From the NCBI GenBank assembly GCA_964468205.1, contig CAYXVG010000006.1, positions 109,012 through 173,011 on the forward strand: 64,000 bases of DNA, read 5' to 3'. Of the stretch, positions 8,713-17,852 are shown in pieces (position 1 is the stretch's first letter; every line of letters begins with the position of its first letter). Below the pieces are notes generated by a model that saw only the letters and a program-made list of their open reading frames with translations, searched no databases and was not told the origin of the DNA. Origin of the DNA: CAWELS01 sp964468205. GTDB lineage: Bacteria; Acidobacteriota; Terriglobia; Bryobacterales; Bryobacteraceae. Made by a program: the position numbers and the translations under genes.

Positions 8713-10167
8713 GTGCCCAGCCCTTCCAACAGATCCGACGTCCGCCTTGACGTTGCACCCGGCCAGACGGAGCGTCCGGCCAAGCCTGAAGCTGAAACAC
8801 CATTTCATGTCGCCGTTCTCGGTGATTTCAGCGGCCGGGCAAGCCGCGGGGAGAAGCGGGGCGGTGACGCCATCGCAGCGACAGCGCCAAGACAGATTGA
8901 CCGCGACAACGTTGACGAGACGATGGAGCGGCTGGCCGTGACGCTCGATCTTCCCGTGGCCGGCCGAATCCGTTTCGGGTCGCTCGACGAATTCCGTCCG
9001 GACTCGCTCTACCAGCGCCTCGAGATGTTTCGCAAGCTGGAGGAGGCCAAAAACCTTGCCGGCGAGGACGCTCGGCGCGCCCCTCCCCCGCCATCCCAGG
9101 CGCCGGGCACTCCGCCGGATCTCAGCCTGGACGGCCTGCTGGACCAGGCGGTCGAGGCGACCGCCGGCCAGACGGAAGGCCGCGAGACGCGATCGCGGGA
9201 CCCCTTTCGCGAGTGGCTGGACGAGCAGGTCGCGCCGCACACCGAAGCCGCTCCCGATCCCCGCGCCGAGGAGCTTGCGGGCCTGGTCCACAAGGCCGCT
9301 AACGCCCAGATGCGCGCGCTTATGCACTTCCCGGCTTTTCAGGAACTAGAAGCGGCCTGGCGGGGGGTGGACTTCCTGGTGCGCCGTGTCGAAACCAGCA
9401 CGCAGCTCAAAATCTTCCTCCTCGACGTGACCAAGCAAGAGTTGTCGGACGATCTCCGTGAATCCGAAGATCTTGCCGGCGCCGGCTTGGTGCGGGTGCT
9501 GGCGGACATGCAGGACACAGGCGGCTGGTCACTGCTGGCCGGTAATTATTCATTCGGACCGGATGTGGAAGACATCTCTCTGCTCGCGCGCCTCGGGCGT
9601 ATCGGGCGGGCGTTTAACGCACCCTTCCTTGCCGCGGGTGACCCGTCACTCGCCGGCGCCAGGTCGCTTCTGGAGTCGCCGGACCCAAACGATTGGGAGG
9701 ACTCTCCGGAAACCTGGCAGGTGATCAGGAAACATCCGGCGGCGCTGTTTGTGGCGCTGTTTCTGCCGCGATTCCTCGAGCGTCTGCCTTACGGCGCCGC
9801 GACATCTCCGTGTGAGCAGTTCCCCTATGAAGAGATGGAGAACCCGCCGGCCCACGCCGATTACCTGTGGGGCAACCCGGCGCTGCTTGGCGCCTGCCTG
9901 ATCGCCGAGGCGTTTTCCCGGTCGGGTTGGGACATGCGGCCGGAGGTCCACCAGAACCTCTCCCGGCTTCCGCTGCACACGTACAAACGGGATGGCGGCT
10001 TTGTCAACCAGCCGTGCGCCGAGGTCGTCATGTCCGAGCGGCTTGCACAGGCGATTGGAGAGCGGGGCCTATCGGCGGTCGCCTCGATCCGGGACACCGA
10101 CGAGGTGCGCCTGGTGCGGCTCCAATCCATCGCGGACCCGGTACGGCGGCTTCATGGCCGCTGGTGA
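8713..10167 (+). CDS. TssB-TssC fusion sheath-like protein lacking the TssC C-terminus
   Basis: The 484-residue protein starts at a GTG with GGAGG six bases upstream. Residues about 30-115 match TssB (F-H-V-A-V-L-G-D-F-S-G versus F-V-V-G-V-L-G-D-F-T-G in the TssB at 15256). After a Pro-rich linker, residues about 137-484 match TssC, including L-L-D-Q, L-E-A-A-W-R-G, E-T-S-T-Q-L-K-I and R-L-P-Y-G. It stops where TssC still has about 130 residues to run, so the last sheath strands are absent. TssB and TssC form the contractile sheath. This protein could cap, initiate or inhibit a sheath rather than build one, which is inference. Its neighbour is the first tssK. Confidence 0.8.
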   Translation: MPSPSNRSDVRLDVAPGQTERPAKPEAETPFHVAVLGDFSGRASRGEKRGGDAIAATAPRQIDRDNVDETMERLAVTLDLPVAGRIRFGSLDEFRPDSLYQRLEMFRKLEEAKNLAGEDARRAPPPPSQAPGTPPDLSLDGLLDQAVEATAGQTEGRETRSRDPFREWLDEQVAPHTEAAPDPRAEELAGLVHKAANAQMRALMHFPAFQELEAAWRGVDFLVRRVETSTQLKIFLLDVTKQELSDDLRESEDLAGAGLVRVLADMQDTGGWSLLAGNYSFGPDVEDISLLARLGRIGRAFNAPFLAAGDPSLAGARSLLESPDPNDWEDSPETWQVIRKHPAALFVALFLPRFLERLPYGAATSPCEQFPYEEMENPPAHADYLWGNPALLGACLIAEAFSRSGWDMRPEVHQNLSRLPLHTYKRDGGFVNQPCAEVVMSERLAQAIGERGLSAVASIRDTDEVRLVRLQSIADPVRRLHGRW

Positions 10168-10186
10168 CGAACAGATGGAGAAAACT

Positions 10187-11710
10187 TCAACTGCCCGTGC
10201 CGGTGGCTGCGCCGGGCGCGGTTTCTCCTGGTTTCACCCAGCATAGAAAGCCGCGCTCAATAAGCCGCCGGGTTATCGCGAGGCATTCGGCCTCGACCCG
10301 CGTGGGAGGCTCCTTCCAGCGCGCGGCCAGCGCTCGAACGGCATCGCCCAGGGTGTCGTAGTTCTCCAGACTCCTCAAAAACCCAGCAACTTGGGGTTCA
10401 AGCCGGGTTTCGAATGGCACTCCGTCTGTCAACCGCAGGGTCAGCGGACCGGCCCGCCAGGCGCCGTCGCGAAACTCGACCGGCTGGTCGAGCCGGACCG
10501 AAGGGAACAGCCGCAGCCGGAGGTTCAAGAGTTCCTGGTCAGTGCTGGATGAGGCCAGATCGAGACCGGCAAGACCTCGCTCGATCACGTGACCAAATGG
10601 TTCGCTGACGCCCGGAGGAAGATCGCTCAGGCGGATCCAATTCCGGCCGGACCGTTTCCGTAGAGTAAGGAGCCCGGCATGGATGGCTTCAACTCTGTGT
10701 TGCTCATAGAAGGCCATCCACTCGTCGAAATTCCGCTGATCGGCCTCGGGATCCGGAGGAGTGGTCTCGCAGATGCGATCATGCGCGTACCTTCCGGCTT
10801 CCGTGCTGTTGATGCGCAGCACCCAAGCGTCGCAGCCGGTATCCGCAAACCAGCTCGTCAGGCGGTCACGCCAGTTTTCACCGGCGATCTGCACCCATTC
10901 AAACATCATCTGAAGAACGCCCCGGTCCTCGAGGTAATCGGGGGCCTGGGCAATCAGGTCACGGCAGTAGCCATCCAACACGCCTGAGTTGTCGCAGAAG
11001 AGGCGTTTTGTCCAGGGCGAAATGAAGAACGGCGGGTTCGTGATGATGAGATCGAATCGGCGTCCAGCGACAGGACGGAACGTATCCCCAACCAGGATTT
11101 CGATGTTGTCGCAGGCGTTCAGGCAGGCGTTGAAGCGGGCGAACTCCGCTGCCCGGGGGTTCAGATCCGTGGCGACGACCTGGCGGGAATGAGCGGCGGC
11201 GCAGAGAGCGTGCACCCCACAACCAGTGCCCAGGTCGAGCGCGGAGTTCACGTTTTGCCGGATGGTGAGGTTGTAGAGCATCCAGGTGGTGCGGTTCACC
11301 CCGAGCACGACGTCCGGGTTCGCGGCAGTGGCAATTTCGATAACCGGATCGCTTGCCAACAACAGATGTTGAAAGGATCCCACTGCGGCGGTGGGGCGGA
11401 GATTCTCTCCGGATAACTCGAGCAGACCGCTTTCCAGGCAGGTTTCGAGTACCCATTCCGGAAGATGTTCCCCGGCGACCGTTCGCGGAATCGGCTCGCC
11501 AATGAGGAACAGGCGGATGAGGGCGCGGCGCGGCCCTCCTGGCCGGCTGCGGTCCACCAGCAGCGCCTTGTTCCGGTGCTTGGGAGACGAGAGTTCATTG
11601 TCGATTAGAACTTCACGAATTCCCAAGCGGGTATAGTTGATCTCGTTGCAGTAGCCGCGGAGGCGCTCTGCGGCGGCGGGGTCCGGCAACTTGAGCTGGC
11701 AGGTCAGCAT
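10187..11710 (-). CDS. Class I methyltransferase with NPPF motif and PqqD-like C-terminus (copy 2 of tandem pair)
   Basis: The 507-residue protein has an N-terminal helical domain (1-150), a Rossmann methyltransferase domain with motif I D-L-G-T-G-C-G at about 159-165, and N-P-P-F-F at 225-229. The N-P-P-[FY] motif marks enzymes that methylate amide or exocyclic nitrogens (HemK/PrmC, RsmC, adenine MTases). The last 90 residues resemble a PqqD / RiPP-recognition winged helix (T-L-G-D-A-V ... R-V-E-A-E-C ... L-I-E-R-G-F-L). It overlaps the stop of its upstream paralogue by 7 nt, so the two are probably translationally coupled. The substrate is unknown, and a link to T6SS is suggested only by location. 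Confidence 0.75.
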   Translation of the reverse strand: MLTCQLKLPDPAAAERLRGYCNEINYTRLGIREVLIDNELSSPKHRNKALLVDRSRPGGPRRALIRLFLIGEPIPRTVAGEHLPEWVLETCLESGLLELSGENLRPTAAVGSFQHLLLASDPVIEIATAANPDVVLGVNRTTWMLYNLTIRQNVNSALDLGTGCGVHALCAAAHSRQVVATDLNPRAAEFARFNACLNACDNIEILVGDTFRPVAGRRFDLIITNPPFFISPWTKRLFCDNSGVLDGYCRDLIAQAPDYLEDRGVLQMMFEWVQIAGENWRDRLTSWFADTGCDAWVLRINSTEAGRYAHDRICETTPPDPEADQRNFDEWMAFYEQHRVEAIHAGLLTLRKRSGRNWIRLSDLPPGVSEPFGHVIERGLAGLDLASSSTDQELLNLRLRLFPSVRLDQPVEFRDGAWRAGPLTLRLTDGVPFETRLEPQVAGFLRSLENYDTLGDAVRALAARWKEPPTRVEAECLAITRRLIERGFLCWVKPGETAPGAATGTGS

Positions 11711-13188
11711 GCTTCCGCCTCCGGCGGTGAAAGGAATCCGCGCTCCAGCAGGCGCCGGGTCACGTTAATGCACTCCTCACGGACCCGCTCGCGCGGGGCG
11801 CCCACCTTGTCGACAAGCTGATCCATCGCCTCGGCGGCCGTCCTTTTGCCGTCAAACAGGGCGAGGTATTCGGCGATCACACCTCCGGCGTTTTGCTCGT
11901 GGGGGATGTCGTTGTTCTGCGAAAGCTTAACACCTTCGAGCGTCCAGCCTTCCCGGGATGGCTTCATACGCCGGATCAGTTTCGCGCCAGGCGTCACCTG
12001 CAACCTCGAATTCAATAGCGCCGCCTCGCTGTCCTCCCGGTTGAGCAAATCCTGGATATCGAACCTCCGTAGAATCGCGTTACCGAAGGGGCGCTTGGGT
12101 AGCCTTTGGGCGTCTTCGAAGGAAAGCCAATTCCGCCCCGAGCGGCGGCGCAGGTTGATGATGCCGCGGTGAATCGCCGTCACTCCTTTCTTGCGGTAGT
12201 AGCCGGTCCAGGAGGAGTAGTTCCGGGCATCGGCTGCCGGCGAAGGCGGAGTTGTCTCGCGGATGCGGTTCGTCGCGTACCGGTCCGGCAGTTCCGTGTG
12301 GCCCTTCAGCACAAGAGCGTCGCAGCCGCTGTCTGCCACCCATTCGGACAGTCGTTCCTTCCAACTTTGCCGTTCTATCTCTACCCATTCACAGATCATT
12401 TGGAGGAAACCGCCCTCGTTGAGGTAGTCCGGAGCGAGCCGCACCAGCTTCCGGCAGAAGCCATCAAGCTCCATCTCGTTATCGCAGAAAAGGTGGTCCA
12501 TCACCGGAGTGATGAAGAACGGCGGATTGGTGACGATGGCGTCGAACTTCCGGCCGGCCACCGGATCGAAGAGGCTGCCGGTAAGACACTCGACATTTGA
12601 CTTCAGATTCAGCGCGGCGTTGAACCGGGCGAACTCGGTGCAACGAGGATTGAGATCCGTGGCTGCGACCTGCTCGCTGTAGGCCGCCGCCGTCAGCGCA
12701 AGCGCTCCGCACCCCGCCCCCAGATCTAGCGTGGCCCTGGCGGGCCGGCGGATCGCGGATCGGTACAGCAGCCAAGTCGTGGGATTGATAATGAGGACCA
12801 CGTTGGGATCCTCGGCCGACTCGATCTTTCGCGAGTGGTCGGTTGCCACGAGCAGCCCCTCAAACGGGGCGAGCATTGCCACGCTCTCCACGTGCTGGCC
12901 TCGGATCTCAATCAAACCACAGCGCAGAGCGGCGTCGAGGAACCAACTGGGCAGCATCTTCTCGACTTCCACTTTCGCGGTGCGAAGGCCGAAAGCGAAC
13001 AAACGAAGCAGCGTGTTCAACGTGCCCGGCTCCCGGGTCTGATAGAGAAGGCGCGGCAGATTCCTCAGGTTCCTGGAGGGCAATTCATTGGCGACAAGAG
13101 CTTTCCGCATCCCTGCCCGGCTGTAGCCGGCGCTCCGGAACAGGTCGTGCACGCGCTTCGCCGTGTCGGTGTCAAGCGGTTTGAGCAT
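11704..13188 (-). CDS. Class I methyltransferase with NPPF motif and PqqD-like C-terminus (copy 1 of tandem pair)
   Basis: The 494-residue paralogue of the gene at 10187 has the same three-part layout: helical N-terminus, motif I D-L-G-A-G-C-G, T-N-P-P-F-F-I, and a C-terminal block (K-R-T-A-A-E-A-M ... R-V-R-E-E-C ... L-L-E-R-G-F-L) that resembles PqqD-like winged helices even more closely than its twin. The frame is open upstream to 13599, but that part is antisense to the kinase gene. The ATG at 13186-13188 gives a protein aligning from its start with the paralogue (A-G-M-R-K-A-L-V-A-N-E-L versus L-G-I-R-E-V-L-I-D-N-E-L). It is divergent from the kinase gene across 81 bases. Confidence 0.75.
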   Translation of the reverse strand: MLKPLDTDTAKRVHDLFRSAGYSRAGMRKALVANELPSRNLRNLPRLLYQTREPGTLNTLLRLFAFGLRTAKVEVEKMLPSWFLDAALRCGLIEIRGQHVESVAMLAPFEGLLVATDHSRKIESAEDPNVVLIINPTTWLLYRSAIRRPARATLDLGAGCGALALTAAAYSEQVAATDLNPRCTEFARFNAALNLKSNVECLTGSLFDPVAGRKFDAIVTNPPFFITPVMDHLFCDNEMELDGFCRKLVRLAPDYLNEGGFLQMICEWVEIERQSWKERLSEWVADSGCDALVLKGHTELPDRYATNRIRETTPPSPAADARNYSSWTGYYRKKGVTAIHRGIINLRRRSGRNWLSFEDAQRLPKRPFGNAILRRFDIQDLLNREDSEAALLNSRLQVTPGAKLIRRMKPSREGWTLEGVKLSQNNDIPHEQNAGGVIAEYLALFDGKRTAAEAMDQLVDKVGAPRERVREECINVTRRLLERGFLSPPEAEAC

Positions 13189-13256
13189 CAGCCGGACTCT
13201 CGCTGTAGGATAAACGAATTGACAATCTATTCCCACTTGGAACCAGCCTATTTCGG

Positions 13257-13262
13257 TACAAT
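13257..13262 (+). promoter_or_regulatory. Candidate -10 box (TACAAT) for the PEGA kinase
   Basis: TACAAT (5 of 6 consensus) ends 7 nt before the GTG start at 13270, and no Shine-Dalgarno sequence is visible. This suggests a leaderless transcript starting at the GTG. The -35 region is weak. Confidence 0.35.
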
Positions 13263-13269
13263 TTGGACG

Positions 13270-15051
13270 GTGCGAACAATTGGTCGTTACGAAGTGGAGC
13301 GCGAGATCGGCCGTGGGGCGATGGGGATTGTCTACCGTGCAAAGGACCCGGCGATCGGCCGCACCGTGGCCATCAAAACCATCCGGCTGAGCGAGTTGGC
13401 CGAGGAAAAGGAACTCCAACAGTTGCGCCAGCGCCTGATGCGAGAGGCTCAATCGGCAGGTATCCTCTCCCATCCAGGCATCGTCACCGTCTACGACGTG
13501 GCGGAAGACGAGTCTAACGCTTTCATCTTCATGGAGTTTGTCGAGGGGGAGACGCTCGAAAAACTGTTGCTCGCCCGGCAACCACCGAGCCGCGAGCACC
13601 TACTACGAATTTTTCGCCAGACTGCCGCCGCGCTGGATTTTGCTCACTCCAAGGGCATCATTCACCGGGACGTCAAACCGGCGAACCTCATGGTGACCTC
13701 CGGCGGCGACGCAAAAATCACTGACTTCGGTATCGCAAAGATCGTTTCCCAGCAGATGACGATGACCGGGATGGTGCTCGGCACGCCTTACTACATGTCG
13801 CCGGAGCAAGTGCAGGGCCATCCGGTTGACGGGCGTTCGGATCAGTTTTCGCTGGCCGTTATCGCCTACGAAATCCTTACCGGGCAGCGGCCCTATTCCG
13901 CGGATTCACTGGCCACGCTGATTCTGAAGATCGTCACTGAAACGCCGCCGTCTCCGGAGACCTTGAACCCGGCGCTGGACAAGTCGGTGAGCACAGTATT
14001 CTCGAGGGTCTTCGCCAAGGATCCAAGGAATCGGTATCCGAGTTGCGCCGAGTTTGTTGAGGATCTGGCCCGGGCGGTTGAGGCCAGCCGCAACTGGCAG
14101 CCAAGCGCAAGAGCGGGCAACGAAGACGTGGGGGTTGCACCTCCACAGGGCGATGCCGCGCCGAAGGACTCCCACGACGTTGCCGCGGCGGCAACCGCCG
14201 TCTCCGGGCACAACCTTCCGGCTCCCGAGGCGGGCGTCGCGCCCGGCGGCGCTGACCAGAGCGCGCCTGCCACCCCGGCCCCGACCGCCATCCCTTCTGC
14301 CCCCGAGGTTGCGACGGCGGATCATAAGACCAGCAGTTCCAAACGGATGACCGTCGTCATTCTTGCCGCTCTAGCGATTGCGGTTGGAGCCCTTGCCACG
14401 TGGACGCTAATCCGTGGAGGCGGCGAGATAGGCGAGATGCAGGAACAGGCGGCGACGGCCACCGCACCGGTGGAACCGGCTGAATTGGCCGCCGTCCCGC
14501 CGCTGCCCGACACGGGAGAAACCGGCCAGCCCGCAGCGGAGCCTCCGGTGGTGGAGGCGGACCAGCCTCCTGCGGAGCAGGCCCCGCCCGAACCTCCGCG
14601 GCCTGCCCCGACTCCTTCAGCGCCGGCGGCTCCCAGCGAGTACGACGTCGTGTTCAATACAACACCCGGCGGCGCCACCGTGGTGGTGGATAAGAACCCG
14701 GAACTCACATGCACCACCCCTTGCACCCTCACCCTCGAGGGCGGCCGCCATACGATAATGATCAACCTCGCCGGTTATCGCGAAGTCCTGAAGATCTTCA
14801 GCGCCCCCGAGGAACAGGAATTGAACATTGGGCTCGAACAGATGGCCGGCAGCCTGGCCATTCAAACCACTCCACCGGGAGCCGCGATCAGTATCGACGG
14901 GGCGCTGCGTCCGGAAAAGACCCCGGCGCTGATCTCCCTTCCGGCGCGAACCTATAGCGTCGTGCTGTCCCTCGATGGCTACTCCGACTACCGCGACACA
15001 ATTGAGATCAAGGACCGAGTTGTGGCCAATCTCGACATTAGCTGGCAGTAG
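13270..15051 (+). CDS. Membrane Ser/Thr protein kinase with PEGA domains
   Basis: About 593 residues from the GTG at 13270. The frame is open 145 codons further upstream, but that stretch is antisense to the methyltransferase gene. The kinase domain is complete: Gly loop G14-x-G16-x-x-G19, K36, H132-R-D134, D152-F-G and an activation loop with T-M-T-G-x-x-x-G-T-P. A Pro/Ala-rich linker leads to one membrane helix at about 360-382, followed outside the membrane by a second Pro-rich linker and two PEGA beta-sandwich repeats (about 457-520 and 527-590). Its position between T6SS blocks suggests a PpkA-like role in threonine-phosphorylation control of secretion; the FHA protein at 29438 could read its output. 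Confidence 0.9.
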   Translation: MRTIGRYEVEREIGRGAMGIVYRAKDPAIGRTVAIKTIRLSELAEEKELQQLRQRLMREAQSAGILSHPGIVTVYDVAEDESNAFIFMEFVEGETLEKLLLARQPPSREHLLRIFRQTAAALDFAHSKGIIHRDVKPANLMVTSGGDAKITDFGIAKIVSQQMTMTGMVLGTPYYMSPEQVQGHPVDGRSDQFSLAVIAYEILTGQRPYSADSLATLILKIVTETPPSPETLNPALDKSVSTVFSRVFAKDPRNRYPSCAEFVEDLARAVEASRNWQPSARAGNEDVGVAPPQGDAAPKDSHDVAAAATAVSGHNLPAPEAGVAPGGADQSAPATPAPTAIPSAPEVATADHKTSSSKRMTVVILAALAIAVGALATWTLIRGGGEIGEMQEQAATATAPVEPAELAAVPPLPDTGETGQPAAEPPVVEADQPPAEQAPPEPPRPAPTPSAPAAPSEYDVVFNTTPGGATVVVDKNPELTCTTPCTLTLEGGRHTIMINLAGYREVLKIFSAPEEQELNIGLEQMAGSLAIQTTPPGAAISIDGALRPEKTPALISLPARTYSVVLSLDGYSDYRDTIEIKDRVVANLDISWQ

Positions 15052-15121
15052 AAATTACACTGAGGCACGATTTTTTATCCAGGTTACTGCCGGGGAGTCA
15101 GCCAGATGGGGGTGTATCCTG

Positions 15122-15150
15122 TTGACAGTCAACCGGCACTGTTAGATACT
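15122..15150 (+). promoter_or_regulatory. Sigma70-type promoter for the tssB-tssC operon
   Basis: A perfect TTGACA (15122-15127) is followed by exactly 17 bases and then GATACT (15145-15150, 4 of 6 consensus). Transcription would start near 15157, leaving a leader of about 100 nt before the tssB ATG. The gene run downstream stays on the plus strand to 31426, so this may be its main promoter. Confidence 0.6.
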
Positions 15151-15255
15151 ACATAGGCGAGTTCGCCAGCCACGCACCGTTGGGTAGCGAAGGACCGTTC
15201 GTGGATTTGCTGGCGGACAGACTGTTACGTCCACCCAAATTTGGAGGGAAAGCCA

Positions 15256-15774
15256 ATGGGAAGAGCTAGCACCCAGCACAAGTTAGACAGAGTGCGCCCG
15301 CCTCGCGTCCAGATCACATACGACGTGGAAGTCGGCGGCGCAATCGAGATGAAAGAACTGCCGTTTGTTGTCGGCGTCTTGGGGGATTTTACGGGCAAGC
15401 CCACCCAACCCCTACCGAAACTGAAAGAGCGGAAGTTCGTCGAGATCGGACCGGACAACTTTGACTCGGTGCTCGAAGGCATGAAGCCTCACCTCGCCTT
15501 TACGGTCGAAAACAAGCTAAGTGAAGAGGTTGACGCGCCCGATTTGAAGGTGGATCTTGACTTCAAGAGCATGGATGACTTCGAGCCCGAGAATGTTGCC
15601 CGGCAGGTGAAGCCGCTAAAGGAACTGCTCGACCTTCGCACCCGGCTCTCGGATCTGCGGGGTAGCCTGCAGGGCAACGAGAAGTTGGAAGAGGCGCTGC
15701 TTGACGCCGTCAGTAACACCGAGAAGCTCGATAAGTTGAAGGGTGAGGTCGGCCCAGACAAGGGAGGCAAATAA
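15256..15774 (+). CDS. tssB: T6SS contractile sheath small subunit TssB
   Basis: 172 residues from the ATG at 15256, preceded by GGAGGG with suitable spacing; a TTG five codons upstream overlaps that site and is rejected. The TssB (VipA/ImpB) hallmark L-P-F-V-V-G-V-L-G-D-F-T-G and the later F-x-S-M-D-D-F-x-P segment are present. TssB pairs with TssC to build the cytoplasmic sheath whose contraction drives the Hcp tube out of the cell. The stop codon overlaps the tssC start by one base (TAATG), consistent with coupled, equimolar synthesis. Confidence 0.95.
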   Translation: MGRASTQHKLDRVRPPRVQITYDVEVGGAIEMKELPFVVGVLGDFTGKPTQPLPKLKERKFVEIGPDNFDSVLEGMKPHLAFTVENKLSEEVDAPDLKVDLDFKSMDDFEPENVARQVKPLKELLDLRTRLSDLRGSLQGNEKLEEALLDAVSNTEKLDKLKGEVGPDKGGK

Positions 15775-17252
15775 TGGCCGAAGCAAAGGGTTCCCAGAAA
15801 GCGAAGGCCGTAGAAACTGTCGAGGAAGTTAGCCTGCTCGACCAAATCGTAACCGAAGGCCGCTTCAGCGAGACGGCCCGGGAGCGCGGCAAGGACCTGA
15901 TCAAGGAATTCGTGGAACAGGTCATCGACGGAAGCATAACCGTGGCGCGGGACGCCGAGATGATGATCAACGCGCGCATCGCGCAGCTCGATCATCTCCT
16001 GTCCATTCAGCTCAGCGAGATCCTCCACCATCCGGATTTCCAAAAACTCGAGGGTTCCTGGCGAGGTCTGCACCACCTGGTATCCCAGAGCGAAACAAGC
16101 ACGATGCTGAAGATCCGGGTGATGAATTGCTCGAAAAAGGAGTTGCTGCGGGACTTGCAGCGCGCCCCGGAGTTTGACCAAAGCGCGCTCTTCAAGAAAG
16201 TGTACGAGGAAGAGTACGGCGTCTTCGGCGGAGCTCCTTTCGGAGCTCTCATCGGGGACTACGAGTTCGGCAAGCACCCGGAAGACATCGAACTGCTCGA
16301 GCGAGTTTCTCAAGTGGCCGCCGCCGCTCACGCTCCATTCTTCTCCGCCGCGTCAGCCGACATGCTCAATCTGGAGACATTCACCCAGCTTGACCGGCCC
16401 CGTGACCTGGCGAAAATATTTGACACTACCGAATACGCAAAGTGGAAGAGCTTCCGGCAGAGCGAGGACTCGCGATATGTGGGCCTCTGCCTCCCGCGGA
16501 CCCTCGGCCGCCTCCCTTACGGCCGGGATACCAAATCGGTAGAGGCGTTCAATTTCGAAGAGGGCGTGGACGGCACCGAACACGACAAGTACCTGTGGAT
16601 GAACGCCGCCTATTCACTCGGCACCCGCCTCACCGACTCCTTTGCCAAGTACGGAATGTGCGTGACCATCCGGGGCGTGGAAGGAGGCGGTTTGGTCGAG
16701 GGTCTGCCCGTGCACAATTTCTATACCGACGAGGGCGATGTGGTGATGAAGTGTCCGACCGAAACACCCATCACGGACCGCCGGGAAAAGGAGCTTGCGG
16801 ATTTGGGCTTCATCCCGCTGGTACACTGCAAAGGCACCGATTACGCGGCATTCTTCAGCGCCCAGAGCGCCCAGAAACCGAAGTTGTACGACGACGACGC
16901 AGCGAACGCCAACGCCAGGCTCTCGACTCAGTTGCCATACATCATGGCCGTATCCCGTTTCGCCCACTACCTGAAAGCCATGATGCGGGACAAGATCGGA
17001 AGCTTTATGTCACGTGAGGAAGCCGAGACGTTCCTGAATCGGTGGATTACCAACTACGTAACTCCGGACGACTCCGCGTCGCCGGCGGCCAAGGCCCAGC
17101 GGCCTCTCCGTGAGGCTCGGGTTGACGTAGCCGAGGTTCCCGGCAAGCCGGGCGTTTACAAGGCCGTCGCGTTCTTGCGCCCGCACTTCCAGTTGGATGA
17201 GCTGACGGTGTCACTGCGGCTGGTGGCGGAATTGCCCGCTCCCGCCAGGTAG
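15774..17252 (+). CDS. tssC: T6SS contractile sheath large subunit TssC
   Basis: A full-length TssC (VipB/ImpC/EvpB) of 492 residues. Recognisable segments are S-L-L-D-Q near the N-terminus, K-L-E-G-S-W-R-G-L, S-E-T-S-T-M-L-K-I, R-L-P-Y-G, the E-A-F-N-F-E-E motif, and a C-terminal L-R-P-H-F-Q-L-D-E-L strand that forms the inter-subunit handshake in known sheaths. It is translationally coupled to tssB and precedes hcp after 86 bases. Compared with it, the fusion protein at 8713 lacks everything after about residue 360 of this protein. Confidence 0.96.
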   Translation: MAEAKGSQKAKAVETVEEVSLLDQIVTEGRFSETARERGKDLIKEFVEQVIDGSITVARDAEMMINARIAQLDHLLSIQLSEILHHPDFQKLEGSWRGLHHLVSQSETSTMLKIRVMNCSKKELLRDLQRAPEFDQSALFKKVYEEEYGVFGGAPFGALIGDYEFGKHPEDIELLERVSQVAAAAHAPFFSAASADMLNLETFTQLDRPRDLAKIFDTTEYAKWKSFRQSEDSRYVGLCLPRTLGRLPYGRDTKSVEAFNFEEGVDGTEHDKYLWMNAAYSLGTRLTDSFAKYGMCVTIRGVEGGGLVEGLPVHNFYTDEGDVVMKCPTETPITDRREKELADLGFIPLVHCKGTDYAAFFSAQSAQKPKLYDDDAANANARLSTQLPYIMAVSRFAHYLKAMMRDKIGSFMSREEAETFLNRWITNYVTPDDSASPAAKAQRPLREARVDVAEVPGKPGVYKAVAFLRPHFQLDELTVSLRLVAELPAPAR

Positions 17253-17338
17253 GTTCATGTTCATGACGAGGTACAGATGGCGAGCAGCCATTTGTTGGAG
17301 AAGCTAGCTACGAATTGAGACCTAGAAGGAGATAACAG

Positions 17339-17821
17339 ATGGCAGTAAATGCGTATTTGGTGATTGCGGATCGTCCGGGTCCCAGCAGGAGCTTGACTGA
17401 CGCGATCGACATCCTGTCGTTCAGCTTTGGTGCAAGCCAGACAGCAACTTACGGCGCCGGCTCTTCCGGTAGCGAGTCGCGCGCCGGCCGTGCCGACATA
17501 CAAGACGTTCATGTTGTCAAAGTCACCGACAAGACCACTCCGCTGCTCTTCGATGACTGTGTCACCGGCAACGTCCTGGAAAAAGCCGAGATCATCTACG
17601 ACAAACCGATGGGCGACCAGCAGGAGTCGTACTTTAAGATTTTGATGGAGGACGTGATTATCACGTCTTACCAAGTGTCCGGTTCGGCGGAAAACCCCAC
17701 CGAATCCCTGAGCTTTGCGTTTGAAAAGATCAAGGTGAGCTACAACCCCGAAAGCGACGAAGGCAAGCTCGAGGGCTTCATCGACAAGGGGTATGACTGC
17801 GCCGAACTGAAACCTTGGTAG
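17339..17821 (+). CDS. hcp: T6SS inner-tube protein Hcp
   Basis: 160 residues, preceded by a strong AAGGAG Shine-Dalgarno, as expected for the most abundant T6SS component. The sequence fits the Hcp (TssD) beta-barrel: an N-terminal A-Y-L-V-I strand, D-A-I-D-I-L-S-F-S-F-G, a loop rich in Gly and Ser, and a C-terminal S-L-S-F-A-F-E-K-I-K-V-S-Y segment typical of Hcp. Hexameric rings stack into the tube that carries effectors. The gap of 86 bases after tssC and the strong ribosome site could allow extra expression, but no internal promoter was identified. Confidence 0.93.
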   Translation: MAVNAYLVIADRPGPSRSLTDAIDILSFSFGASQTATYGAGSSGSESRAGRADIQDVHVVKVTDKTTPLLFDDCVTGNVLEKAEIIYDKPMGDQQESYFKILMEDVIITSYQVSGSAENPTESLSFAFEKIKVSYNPESDEGKLEGFIDKGYDCAELKPW

Positions 17822-17852
17822 CAGCCGCCGTCCACACGCCGAGGAGGATGGG

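Noticed and set aside
12835..13269. N-terminal extension of the kinase frame
   Set aside because: This part is antisense to the start of the methyltransferase gene, and kinase homology begins right at the GTG at 13270.
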